A stretch of DNA of 64,000 bases from Anisakis pegreffii. Its lineage: Eukaryota > Nematoda > Chromadorea > Rhabditida > Anisakidae. The position numbers and the translations under genes are program-made. Under the pieces are notes generated by a model that saw nothing but the letters and a program-made list of their open reading frames with translations, searched no databases and was not told where the DNA came from. Position 1 is the first letter of the stretch. Each line of letters starts with the position of its first letter. Where the stretch lies: the NCBI GenBank assembly GCA_035041965.1, contig JAPYMA010001685.1, forward strand, positions 50,832-114,831, read 5' to 3'. Positions 46,629 through 58,978 of the stretch are shown in pieces.

Positions 46629-46889
46629 CTGAAATTCGAGCAAATTTCACACGATTTCGGTTGATCTCATCGCGGCATAAATGACAAATTAGACAAAACT
46701 AATAAAATAATGACAAAATTAACAAAAAATGACAAAACTGACAAAAAATGACAGAAATTTAAAAATCTAAGACATCTGATCGTGAGACATTTGGTCTCTC
46801 TATTTGATTACGTTTAGGCGCATAAGATCAAATGATGACATGATTTCATTAGGTAGACGGCGATAAATGGGCATATTTGGAAGGATTAT

Positions 46890-47840
46890 TATTATTATTT
46901 ACTATTATTATTATTTATTATTATAAATATTATCATCGTTATTATAATTATTATTGTTATTACTATTATCATTTTTGCTAATATAAATATTATCAAAATT
47001 TATTATAGTTCTGACGACGGATTGTTTACATGATACCGTTGGACTGGATTATTAAAATGAAAATGTTTAGCTCTTTTGATTCATTGTTCATTTGCCGACA
47101 ATTGTATATAATATCAACAAAACATTCGACTGCTTAATCCCATATAAACAAACCTTTCGTTGGGATTATTATTATTATTATTATTAACAATATAACAATA
47201 ATTATTATGATTATCATCAATATAATAATTATTATTATTATCATAATTACAGTTATTATTATTGCTTTGATGAGCATAAAATCCCTCGAATTTTGAGATC
47301 AATCAAAATCACCACATTACTAACACTACTATAATCGTTATTGCTACTATTCATTGTTATTATTTACATTATACTATCACTGTTGTTATTAATTATTATT
47401 ATTATTATTATACTATCATTATATTATTATCCTATTAAAGATACCAATGGGAAGTAAGAACAAATGGTTTCAAAACAGTTTCAGCTAAAATAAACGATTG
47501 AATTGGAAAAGATATTGGGAAATGAAATAAATTCCGTATTTCATTTTAATGATTACATGGAAAATGTTCAGCGAACATGGAAACAGAATGTAATCATGAA
47601 CAATGACTGTGACTATAATCACGACTCTCCAATTAAGCATGCCTGTGATGCTACCATCCATATAACTGAATGATCATCAATGAAAATGCTTTCATCGCTT
47701 ATTATTTTTTATTATTGTTATTATAATTATAATTATTACTATTATTATTAGTATAATAATGATATTATTATTATTATCAATATTATTATTACTATTATTA
47801 TTATTACTATTATTATCATTATTATTACCATTGTCATTTT
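46890..47840. repeat. four (ATT)n tracts in PTB intron 1
   Basis: ATT-rich tracts at 46890-46990, 47165-47265, 47340-47430 and 47700-47830. Unlike the tracts from 30.7 to 46.3 kb, ATT is on the plus strand here. No RRM1 exon was found between them. Confidence 0.8.
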
Positions 47841-48964
47841 TCATTGGTTTTAACATTTTTATTATCGATTCATGTCATTCATGACAACGATATCCTTCCT
47901 TAATTCATTCTATTCTAAATATCATGAAAATCACCACATTCATTTCGGGTTTTAAACAGACCACTCTGTTCTAAACATATATTGAAATACATTAAAACGC
48001 TATTAAAACTGCTCATTGAGAGTATTTTTGATTTAATTGAGTGCGTACTGTTCGATTTCTATCATACAAATAAATACTTTTGTATGGTGGGATGATTCAG
48101 CATTGGTTTCATTTTGCTTTACATACAGCCGTAATATTTCGAAATCACTTTCATGTACTCTCGTATAAGATCAAATTCAATTGACTATTGAATTGACGCG
48201 AAAATCTGCTTGATTGATGAAGTTTCCTGTACATCTCCTCCGGATTTTTTTTGAAGCAATTAGGCAGATCACTTAAGGAACCGATTGCTTGGAATAAGCA
48301 CTTCATGGGCACAAACACAGTTACTTGGAAAAAGAAAATGTAATCACTCATTTCGGGACTTTCGACTCGTCGTAGTCCGCAAACCTTTGGGAGACCGTAC
48401 TGAGAGTATTGTTGGGGACATCCGCATAAATGAAAACTGACGAACAGGAATGATATTGTTTGCTTTACAAGATTACTTTTAAGCATTATTATAAGGTTAT
48501 TATGATCATTATTATGTCTACTCAATGGTAACAATTATTATAACTGTTACAGGAAAATGAAGATATTTCGGAAATTTAAGTCAGGTAGCGCGCATAATTG
48601 GAGTGAACTGCTAAAAATTCGGGAGGAATTGAATTGGCGATGAATTCACAATCGTGAGATGGTTTCGGACGGACTAACAGATAGACTGATTCACACTGAA
48701 TGTGGGAGCAAAGATCTCAAGATCTCAAGAGCAATTTTGCGGATGAGAGATCAGGCAAACGCCCCTCAAATCCGATCCGATATTCAAATCAAATTAACGC
48801 ATGCACACAATCTGCCGAGATCTTGTCAATTCACGAAATTGATTCACGATTTTTTGATCATAACAAGACTGATCACTGTTGATTTAAAAGCCAATTGCCA
48901 AATCGATCTGACTGATCGGCCCAAATATTTATCAATCAATCAATTCAAAGCTTAGCGTACACAC

Positions 48965-51256
48965 CTGTTTCGCATGATCATCACACGCCTGGTTTGGTGT
49001 AGCTGATGGAATCGACGAGGATGTCTGTTGGTGTTGCTGTCCAACAATGCCACGTACTTGATGTGGTTCCATTACCGTATTACTGCTAGTGTTACTATTG
49101 CTATTACTATTACTGTTATTGTTGTTGTTATTGAAAGTACCCGTTAACGTAGCAGCACTAGTGTTGTTGTTACTGTTACTGTACGCTTGTCCAATCGTCA
49201 ATGCTGAACTACCGTAGTTGGTAGCTCGCGGGTCAGCTGAACAGCCAATCAGTGACGCGGCCTTCGAGACTGCGGCCAATGCGGCTGCAGGTGAAAGTTG
49301 CGGTACTGTAGCGAACGCTTGCCGATTGGTTGCGGCGTTTAGCGATAGGTGCGGGCGCGCGAAAGAGAGGTTCGGTGCGGTCGTCTGATAGTAGGGCGGT
49401 GTGGACGGCACAGGACACGACGTCAGCGGATTGGCGCCGAAATTCGCCGCCGCAGCAACAGCGGCTGAAGCCGAGGCTGAGGCTGGAACAGTAAATGCGA
49501 GCTGATGCGCGGGCGGTGGTGGCGCCGGACAACGAAGCGACGCGGCTGCGTTAGCGGTTGCAGCAGCGGCTGCGACAGCGGCGGCCTGATAGGATGCAGC
49601 TACTGCGAGGTTGGCAGCTGCGGCGGCTGCGGCTGTTGGGTTCTGCAACGAATGTAGCGCTTGATGATAGTTGGTTACGGTAGAATTTAGAGCTGCAGCA
49701 GCAGTAGCAGCAGCAGCAGCACTGTTGTTGTTCACTGTTGCCGTTTGATGTGGTGTGGATGCGATGAGTAGTGGTGGTCGAATTGGCGATACTGCCATAC
49801 ACGTATTGGCGGCCGCGCCTCCTCCTCCACCTAACAGACACGAAGCAGCCGCTACAGTGGCCAGAGAACACTGCTGCTGCGAAGTGGCGCTAGTGCTGGA
49901 CGATGGACAACTGGCGTTCACCGATAGATTCGGATTTATTAAAGCTGTTGATCCGCCACTTAATCCACCGGATAAGGATCCTTTTCGTGAAGCAGAAGAT
50001 TGCGCAAGAGTTGTGCCACCAGCAACTCCAGATATGCACTTGAGCGGATTTGTTCCTGATTGGACTTTTTGCTGTTGGCCACTTGTTTCAATAGTCTTAA
50101 TTGCAGTAGCAGCAGCACTACTAGTGGTAGCAGTTGGAACAGAACTTTGTGAACTGTTATTACTATTATTATTGTTACTGTTAGTTGATTTGATTGATTG
50201 ACTGTCTCCAGTTAGAGTAGCACGATCAGTTTGGTTTTGTGATGATGATAGTGCAGCAGCAGCAGAAGTCAATTTCGGTGATGGAGCCGATAGACAGTGT
50301 TTTTTATCGGGAGGTGCTCCACTTATTCGGTCACTTGATTCGTCTGGGTGATCTTTTGTTGCGGCAACTGTTGCAGCAGCAATAGTTTCAGTTGTTCGGT
50401 GCTGTTCGGCAATGGAAGGCTGGCTTTGATTGGCTGGCTTTGCGAGCAGCGTTTGAGACGATGAGGTCAACGCGACAGAGCAGCTAGTGCTAGTGCTGGT
50501 GGTGGTTTGGCTGTTAGAGGACGAGATGGCCGATTGAGTCGGTGGATTTGTCGGGACTGACGTAGAGACTGGGACTGCTGAGCTTAGCGGGGTTCGAGTT
50601 GTAGCCTCAGCGTTCTCTGCAGACGATACGGCAGCAGCAGGCGGAAAACGAACAATAGTTTCAACTGCGCTAGACAGTGAAGATGCTTTGCGTTTAGTGC
50701 CCAGTACAGAGGTCTTGTTTGATACGCCGCTCTTCGGATTACTACAGTTACTGTTGTTGTTATTGTTAGTGATGTTTTTGACGGCGGGAATTGCTGATTG
50801 AGTTTTTGGGGAGTTTTTTAGAATGTTGGCCGGCTTATGTTGAGTTAGTTGAGCGAGTGATAAGGGTAGTGATAACGGTGGTACTGATAAGGGTACTGAT
50901 AACTGGACGGTGGGCGCTGATGCCAGGAACACAAGCTGACTTGCTGGTGCCGACAATAAGAAGTCTGCTGCTGAATGCTGCTGATTGACGACTGACGGTT
51001 GAGCGTTTAGAGGGTCCACTTGATTACAGTAATAATAACTATGACTATAGTTACCGATGTTATCAATTTTATAAAACAATTGTATCGGTTGATGATTGTA
51101 TGGGAATATGTGTGGCTGTAATTGTGGTATTACAGTTAATTGATTACTGATAATTGCATTGATAAGATTATCAGAGATATGGTTACGTGTGCTGCTATAG
51201 AACGGATCTGGGAGAGTATCCGTCAGTAAAGCCGATCCAACCGGTGGATAAAACAA
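48965..51256 (-). CDS. ptb-1: PTB exon 1 in the window: long low-complexity segment
   Basis: One open frame of 764 codons ending CACGCGAAACAG|GTGTGT-style donor in phase 0, matching exon 2. Ala, Ser, Asn, Gln, Thr and Pro dominate, with Ala runs near 49.5-49.7 kb and interrupted Asn runs. Its last residues, TPNQACDDHAKQ, continue into ASNLL and parallel the SPNQARAQAALQ linker that follows RRM1 in vertebrates. GC content is well above the introns. The frame is open back to a stop near 51.32 kb, and the first Met is some 480 codons in. So the true exon start is a splice acceptor between 51.28 and 51.32 kb, and the start codon is upstream. RRM1 is not in this exon. Confidence 0.85.
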
Positions 51257-51370
51257 AAAACAGTTTAGATTACTGATATCCGTTCGCTTTATGTGATCTG
51301 ACTTCAGACAACGCCTGAGTCAGGTTCAAAATAACAATAACAATGTTTAGAAACAATAATATTCAATAAT

Positions 51371-51406
<36 letters not shown>

Positions 51407-52466
51407 TAATAACGATGTGAACGGAACAACAGTATATTACGATCTGATCAGATACTTTCCGAGTTACCAACTGAGTATGCAGATTGTGCTACTGATCCGG
51501 AATTGATCAATACAATACAAGTGAATTAAAGATATTGAGTTGGTGATCGAATTGAATTGATTTCCACTTATAAAACAGAGAATATTTCGTTTGAAAATGA
51601 GAAGCGACGAGCAGATTTGCAGCTTTGATGGTGATAAACTGATAAACGATGAAGTAATGATAGGGATTTATCTTGCGTTATGCACCCACACCCGTAGAAT
51701 AGCTCTAGCTGGCTGCTGTCAACGCTGTGAAGATGAAACGAGGTGTGAAAATAAATAATTAAATAAATAAATAAATCTGCAGTGAGTAACAGACAACAGT
51801 TGCTGATGACAGTAACAGATAATGATAACACTAAAATAATATCAGTAATATCAAGTTATACTTCCAGTAGAATACTAATACTAACAGTAATAACAGTGTA
51901 TTAACTGATCGATAATAGCAATAATAATAATAATAATAACAGCACAGAGATATATGCGTTAATCCCTTTTCTAATTATTGAGGAAACACAAGAAACTGTC
52001 GCGAAGCTCTAGAGTGCTTTGCTAACAGTTTACGAGCAGCTCACATCGACCAGAAAAATGATCTGATCTCAGAATTGAAATCGGAATATTGATCAGAATC
52101 GGAATCAGATTCAAGAATAAAATTGAAATTTGAGAAAATCACAGAAAGAATAAGAAAAGAGGTGAAGAGAATAAATAATTCAGAACGCCACTACGACGGC
52201 GTCTGCTTGGGTGAAGGCGATGGATCTGAATCTGAGATCACACGTTGATTAGTTCAGAAGTGGAAACTTCCAGGCGAAAAAAATTAGACGGAAATAGAAA
52301 AATGAGGAAAAATCGAACGACAAATTGCGCACATCGATCAATTTACATGTGAAACGTGCGAAAAAATATTATTGTTAGCTAAAATTATAACGATGACGCT
52401 TAATCATAACGGTCAGTAACATGATAAAGGCTGATTATGAAAATAATGATAAGAATGATAAAATCC

Positions 52467-52520
<54 letters not shown>

Positions 52521-52579
52521 ATTAATAATAAGCTCAGAGCAAACCGAACAAAACGATAAATCACCAAAAATTCACAATT
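51257..52579. other. probable PTB 5' intron
   Basis: AT-rich, with AAT/ATT tracts at 51355-51415, 51920-51945 and 52465-52520, scattered GATAA motifs, and no recognisable exon. Confidence 0.5.
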
Positions 52580-52870
52580 CAGCTGCAGAAAACCGAGCTA
52601 GTACCTCAGGTTCTCATATCCTTATGCATCCAGGTATCTCCCCAAATCTGGAGTCTATTTATCTCCCGCAAACACTTCAGTTTATTTAACACAACAACGC
52701 AACGTTACGGTCAATCGTGTACAGAGCAGTCAAGTATACCGTAATACAAATGCAATAGGCAATGGTCAGAATGGGCGTGGCTAACATCACAGACAGTGCA
52801 AGCTCGTACTGTGATTGGCTGCTGGGGTCACTGGTACTGTACAAACGTGGGCGTCGCCAGAAAAATGGAT
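52580..52870 (-). promoter_or_regulatory. candidate promoter region of the PTB gene
   Basis: A GC-richer, non-repetitive block with a GGGCGTGGC (KLF/Sp-type) box near 52783, a related GTGGGCGTCGCC near 52848 and an inverted CCAAT box (GATTGGCTGC) near 52823, which reads CCAAT on the PTB-coding strand. Suggestive only; an upstream promoter outside the window is also possible. Confidence 0.3.
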
Positions 52871-52894
52871 CGTAACAATTTCAAGTCAACTCTA

Positions 52895-54135
52895 TTCTTT
52901 GACATGCATACAATTTGGGACCTTGAATGTCCCACACGTGAATATTATTTATTAAACGATGGGAACTGACTAATTTTGAGTAAAAAGTTGGTCCAATGGT
53001 CAAAAAATTCCAGCCCACAACTATAAAAACAGTTCAAAACGTTTCCAGGCTCTCCGATAAGTACCACAAAAATATACCTCTAAGAACTACCCTCGTAACG
53101 CATCCATTATTGGCTCCATTGAGCCCCATCAAAACTGATGAAAGTACCACAAAAATATTTCCGAAGAAAAAACAATTAGAACCAACTAACGAGCTCATCC
53201 ATATCACAACAGATCACTTCAAACGATTCTTTAAAAGTGACTCAACAAAACGTGAATATCCAATATTTTGCGACCTTTTCATCCATAATTTATGCACATT
53301 TTACTGCTAAACAAAAGATTACAAATTGTATTCATAAAAGGACAGATACCCTTTGTTCAAATGAGGATTTTATATTCATTTTCATCAAAAAAATTGTGCC
53401 ACTTAACAAAATTTTGGACCATATGAGTGTTCCATGCAACTGCTATGTGAATGAATTCAGGCTGCTTCAACCGGAAAGAAGGCTTTTGCATAAGGTTTAG
53501 GAATACTCCCAGGATTGACCGTATGGCTAGCATTAAGTTATCATAACCTCAGGATTAGACTTACAATTAGACTTAGGATCAAGCACATACTGACAATAGA
53601 ATATCCCTCTGAATGTCCAATATCCTATAGAACATTTTTTAGAAGTTTTGTGACCAGCCTATAGAATGAATCCTTTCGAAGAATAACTATCATTTTCTTT
53701 CTGATCACAGCAATGAAACTTTATCATCAAACACCACTGACATTGCTCTATTCGGTTCAGCCGAACTGCTGCTGCTGTTGTTCCAATCCTGTTCTGTTTC
53801 AAACAAACAGAAAAAAAGGACACAAATGGAACAACACAACGGAATAGAATATACAGGATTCTGTTCCGTCGTCGTTTTGTTCCATTTGATCTGATGTGGC
53901 TCTTGGGAGCCAATTACAGGTGCGTTATGAGGGTCATTATCAAAGATATGTTTTTTTTGTTACTTATCAGAGAGCCCGGAAACGTTTTGAACTGTTTTCA
54001 TAGCTGCTGTGGGCTGGAATTTTTTGGCCATTGGACCAATTTTTCACTTAAAATTAGTCAGTTCTCATCGTTTAATGAGAGTAATATTCACATATGGGAC
54101 ACCTAAAGGTTCCAAACTGTATGCATGTCAAAGAA
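52895..54135. mobile_element. 1.24-kb TA-flanked element with ~200-base terminal inverted repeats
   Basis: Left terminus TTCTTTGACATGCATACA pairs with the inverse at 54118-54135. Inverted similarity extends for ~190-200 bases, to about 53085 on the left and 53940 on the right, including GGTCCAATGGYCAAAAAATT and CAAAACGTTTCC. TA flanks both ends (52893-52894 and 54136-54137), as expected for Tc1/mariner or other TA-targeting families. The 104-codon frame at 52996-53310 starts inside the left arm and is Lys/Thr-rich, with no transposase motif that I recognise. A non-autonomous element is the likely reading. A TTCCATTYTG pentamer block sits in its centre. Confidence 0.8.
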
Positions 54136-54697
54136 TAAATTTAATATTAATTTATGTCGTTTTGTTCCGTATTGTAACAATTATAAATGGTGAAATAGAA
54201 CAGGATTAGAACAGAATAAGTTAGCCAAACGTGTAAAACACACAAAATCATCACAATTCAGCAAGGATGCAGGCTGTTTCATTTATTCATTTAAACATTT
54301 CACTATATTCAAACAACGCTCGCTGACAAACGACTGGAAAACGAATTGAATGAATGAAATCTCAATGAATTGAAAGAAAGAAAGTATTCACTGCTACGTT
54401 CGTTCGTTTGTATGTTAGGATTGAGTGAATTAATCGACGAGATTAATAATAAATAAGCATGAGCCAACAAGCGTCGTCGTTAGCTAGGCAAAGCCAAGCC
54501 AAGCCAAGCCAAACTGAGCCTAGTCAATCTAACTAAGGCTGAACTGAACTGAAGCCTACTAGTAACTCGTTGAGACTAGAGAGAGTAATATCTAATGAAT
54601 AGGCTATAGGCATCGTCGTCGTCGTCGTTGTGAATGTGAACGCCACCAAGCGAGCGACATCATCTCATCAATACAATATGTGTGTACTTAGTCTTGT

Positions 54698-54702
<5 letters not shown>

Positions 54703-54728
<26 letters not shown>

Positions 54729-54729
54729 C
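54703..54729 (+). repeat. (CAG)n microsatellite
   Basis: About nine CAG units. A short (CGT)n run lies near 54614-54631. No supported gene encloses them. Confidence 0.85.
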
Positions 54730-55234
54730 ATGTACGTCGTACCAAACAAAAATTCTCCATCTGTGTGCACATATGTAATCAATATTCCACGTTCCCCGAA
54801 TTGCAATTGTATCAATGGGGGGAAAACGGAAATTCCCAATGATCTCATTTGCTGTCAAGTAATGACTGTTGACCGGGGGGGGGGAGAGAAACTCTTCAAC
54901 CCTTTCGCAGCTACACTCTGCAAAGAAGTCCTCTTAAATGCCAGCCAAGCCAAGCCTAACAAGCTGCATACCGCATTCCTTGATACACTCTTATATTATC
55001 ACATTAAAAAATAAGCTCATTCTATCAGCTAGTCTCAAGAGAAGTGACACAGGTCCGGTTGTCAAATCAGTACTTTACACAGTTGAAACACAGCTTTATG
55101 AAACGATGAAACTTAAAAGAAATGATCATTTGAAATCAAAAGACAATAATAATATATCAATATATTTGAAAATATATTAATGTATCAATATAATGAATTA
55201 ATATATCTCATATATTTTGACATATTTTTTTACC

Positions 55235-55318
55235 TCCATTGGCCAGGCTATCAAGCGCTTGGCCAGCAACGTTACAAGCGTTTGATAGCCTGGCCAATCC
55301 AGGTAATCCAGGTAAAAA
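55235..55318 (+). mobile_element. RTE tail in fold-back form
   Basis: TTGGCCAGGCTATCAAGCGC and its inverse GCGTTTGATAGCCTGGCCAA form a ~23-base stem around GCCAGCAACGTTA, followed by two CCAGGTAA units. A miniature relative of the 23.2 kb pair. Confidence 0.7.
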
Positions 55319-56259
55319 CAATTTGAAAATATATTAAATATATCAATTTATTATATTGATACATTAATATATTAGTGATAAGACTGTATCAGAAATCTTC
55401 AAAGAAGGCTTTCAAATAACACTTTTATGTTGTCGTAAATGCAGAAATTGCAACAAATTCGGAAAATTCTCATTGCGAAATTGGTCTGCAAAAAAATTTC
55501 GATTAGTCGTCACTCATCCAGATTAAAATTGTCTATCGCTCGCAACAACAACTACGAAGAAGAAGAAAAAACAACAACACTATAAAACGTTTCATTTTGC
55601 AGCAAAAACCAAAAAAACCTCACAAGCACTCATGTGATCATGCGATATATGAATTCAAAACAAAAAAAATTGAGATAGATGTACAAGAAAGGAAGAGGCT
55701 GTTGGAGATAGAACAAACACGAAATCGTTCGAGAAATTTAGCTGCTTAAAGAGAATAATGATTGATTGAAAAATGTGACTTGAGCAATAAAATTTCCATT
55801 GAAATTTTATGGGAACTATCAGAAATTTCCGAAAATTTTAGAGAAATTTATCGTCGTTAGTTGTGTATCGATCGATTGGAGTGTTCATTCATCTCAACGA
55901 CGAGATATTCGATATCGTTAAGTATTTCAATGACACAATCGTAAATGATACTATGAAGGAGATATAAAACATGTTTTTAAATGAGGAATAAGGTCAACAT
56001 TGATTTTGAAGAGAGAAGATAACATCTGTGATTTAAAAAGATACTCTTTGTAAATGAAACGCAATATAAAACAGTCAGATATTCTCAGATACATTTGGAT
56101 ATTCGAATAGAGAATAAGATTTAGGGGCATCTTTCATAGCAGAGGTAATTTCAAACGATAGATTTGTTTTCCGATTTCAAAACATCGTTTCCTTTTTATT
56201 TGGTCAATTAACTAATTCATTTAGTTCAAAACACTTTTATTTATTTAATCTTCCAATTA

Positions 56260-56600
56260 CTTAGCTAATTAATTAATTAATTAATTAATTAAGTGGTACT
56301 AGTACTTTGCTACCTGAACGCTTTTATGGTACATTTGAATTTCAGGTTTGGAAACGGATCAGTAGTGCCTATGAACGGAGGATCTATGGGAATTGAGGAT
56401 ATATTTGTGACGGATGTGGGGTATACTGAGCACGATTTGCATAGTTATTGGAACAGTGATGTCATTTTCTATTTTTTTAAAATCCCTCAAACTGTTCCAT
56501 TCTGATTCTGTTCCAACGAATGTAATAGAAAATTTTCCTAAAATGTGTGAGGAACAGAACGGAACAGAACAACTGAAGCGTGAAATAGGACAAAATTAGA
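56260..56600. repeat. (TTAA)n run and TGTTCC-type repeat
   Basis: AATT/TTAA palindromic run at 56263-56291. TGTTCCATTCTG and its inverse GAACAGAACGGAAC at 56490-56570 are relatives of the 13.8 kb satellite. Confidence 0.6.
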
Positions 56601-56989
56601 ATGAGTTTTGCACAGTTTGAAACAAAAACAAAAAAATCACTAGATGTTTGCATATAGATGGGATTTACTGCTGGATAATGATAATGAAGTCCTTCCTCTC
56701 AGATATATCAAAAATCAGACGACTGCAACAGTGCTGCTGTATAATTCGGATAATCGAATATAAACCTTTCAGATACGGTCAAAGTTTGTGAGAAATATTG
56801 AGAAAGAGACGAAAAAACAGAAGTGTGTTAATCAAAGCTTGCACAGTCCACGGATCAATCGTTAACCTAAGCGTAGGTTTCATCGTAAGTCAAAGTCTGA
56901 CTCGGAGCTAAGCTTAATCAAATCCTAAAATTCCAATCTTCAAAAATTTTTCGCTAGCCTTACTGCAGCTTATAAACGGAAAGCACTGA

Positions 56990-57620
56990 TATATCTCCGG
57001 ATATATGGAATTCAGGTGCGATATATAGATGGATATATGAGGGAATATTGGACAATATTGCGGCAGAGATGTGATGCATTTGCAATATTTCGGGATTTAT
57101 GCGATCCACCGGATCTATTAAGATGTCACCGGATATATGGGTATATTGGATGGCTCAGGATTTATGAAGATTAAGCGCAAGGTACATAGGCTATGGAAGA
57201 TCCGAGACTATCAGGATATGGTCAACGTTTGTGAGATATATTAAAAAATATCTGCAAAAATGTTGAAGAAATATTTGGATATGTGCAAGAGAGACGAAAT
57301 AAATTGTGGTATTTGGGATATAGGCGATCTACCGGGTATGTTAAGATGCCTCCGGATAAACGGATATCCATACGGATATATTGGGATATCTCAGGATTAA
57401 TGAGGAAGGATACTGCGCTGCATGCGCGCAATATTGATGGGTAATGCTTGCAAATATCGGGATATAGCCAGGGTTTGTGATGACGATTATTAAGAAATAT
57501 CACGATATATGGCGACGAAATATCGCAATATCGGGATAAATTAGGATATCTTCGGATATTCGGATAAGCGAGGATATGAACGAGAGGAATTGAGATAAAC
57601 GGGATATAGACGGATAAATG
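56990..57620 (+). repeat. degenerate GGATATATGG array
   Basis: More than twenty GGATAT or CGGATA motifs, often within ATATCTCCGGATATATGG-like units of 18-30 bases in irregular order, span 600 bases. No open frame of interest. Confidence 0.65.
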
Positions 57621-58903
57621 AATGTATTCGGTCGGATGGCTGCATGGATAGATGACACAGTAGCATTAAGTATCATCAAAGCAATTGCGTGACAGAATTA
57701 ATCTTATTCTTAAAACAAGGCGGATTCGTTACATTTCTTATTCTTTTGCATTTTTAAAATCCATATTTTAGAATTTTTTTAAAGATACATCACCTAGTCA
57801 ATACCATAGAAATGCACTAATAAATATATTAAAGAATCATTAAATTCACTAAAATATACAAACAAATATGAATGAAAATTTGGAAAATTTTCATGAAATT
57901 TTTGAAAAGGAGTGTAGACCGTTAAATTGTGAATATTTGTGGCATAGTTTTGAATCTGGGTTCGGAAGCAGCTCTTACATCAGCCAGCTCCTAACAGCTT
58001 CCCAACGTAGATGTGCTCCCATCTCTTCTGAATTCAGTCCTCGCCATCGATCTTGTTAATTTCCCGACCCTCTTCCCGGGTTTTCCACAAAGTTCCCGGG
58101 GAATGTATTCGGGTTATAGGGTATGTAATTAAATAATACTTTAAATGCATATACATGAATATATAAACAATATAAACAAATAGATATAAATAAATAAAAT
58201 GAAAGAAATCGTTAAAAATAAAATAGATTTGCGGCAGTAAAACAGAAATAAAATCGCTCCGACATTCACCCATTATCGTGCCATCATTTGACAAGAACCC
58301 ATCGTCACGAAATTATTCATCATGATGAAAACACAATCACCCAAATTTTTTGCTTCTTCAATATCAAATCTTTCAAAAATGATGTCATTTTCCGTGGAAA
58401 AATGAAATAATTCCAATGGAAAGAAAAAAAACCAAGTTCCAATTTAGGTCATTTTTTACGAGGCAGGGGGAAGGGGTTCGGAACAACAAAAGACGAAAAC
58501 ATGGCAACCGCATAACTGAAGTAGCCTGAAATTGGAATGGGTCAACTTGATAAGGCAACGAAGGTGATTAATCCGTAACAAGAAAGAGAGAGAGAGAGAG
58601 ACAGAGACGAAATCTGAGAGAAGGAATACAGCTGAATGGCTCAAATCAGTGCAGTATTTCTGGAAAACTCGCGTAGGAATCTTCAATTTGTTTTGAAAAA
58701 ATTTAAACTGAACAGAAGATAATATTCAGAAGATATAATTCAACTAAAAAGCTGAAAAACCCGTAAAAATTGAAAGATATTTTATCTAAAAATGATTCAT
58801 ATTGAAAAAAGTCCAAATTGATTATTTAATCATAGTCTATTGGTTTAAGCTTAAATGACATCAGCAACACTGACAGAATATTCCATTTCTGCAAAGCATC
58901 GCG

Positions 58904-58978
58904 TCCCCAACAAGGAAATGAACCTGCCCAGTCCAACTGCAAGCCTAGCACTCTACCTCTGAACCATTTTTGACGTCC
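58904..58978 (-). pseudogene. decayed tRNA-Ala-like sequence
   Basis: The minus strand has a D arm GGTTCAGAGGTAGAGTGC, a loop CTTGCAG with T33 and anticodon TGC, and a partial B box GGTTCATTTCC. The anticodon stem and acceptor stem are broken, so it is a relic or SINE head at best. Confidence 0.4.

Noticed and set aside
49755..50201. Plus-strand frame of 148 codons over the long PTB exon
   Set aside because: Antisense shadow of the GC-rich Ala/Ser coding exon.
52996..53310. 104-codon ATG frame
   Set aside because: Starts inside a terminal inverted repeat of the TA-flanked element; Lys/Thr-rich without transposase motifs that I can see.
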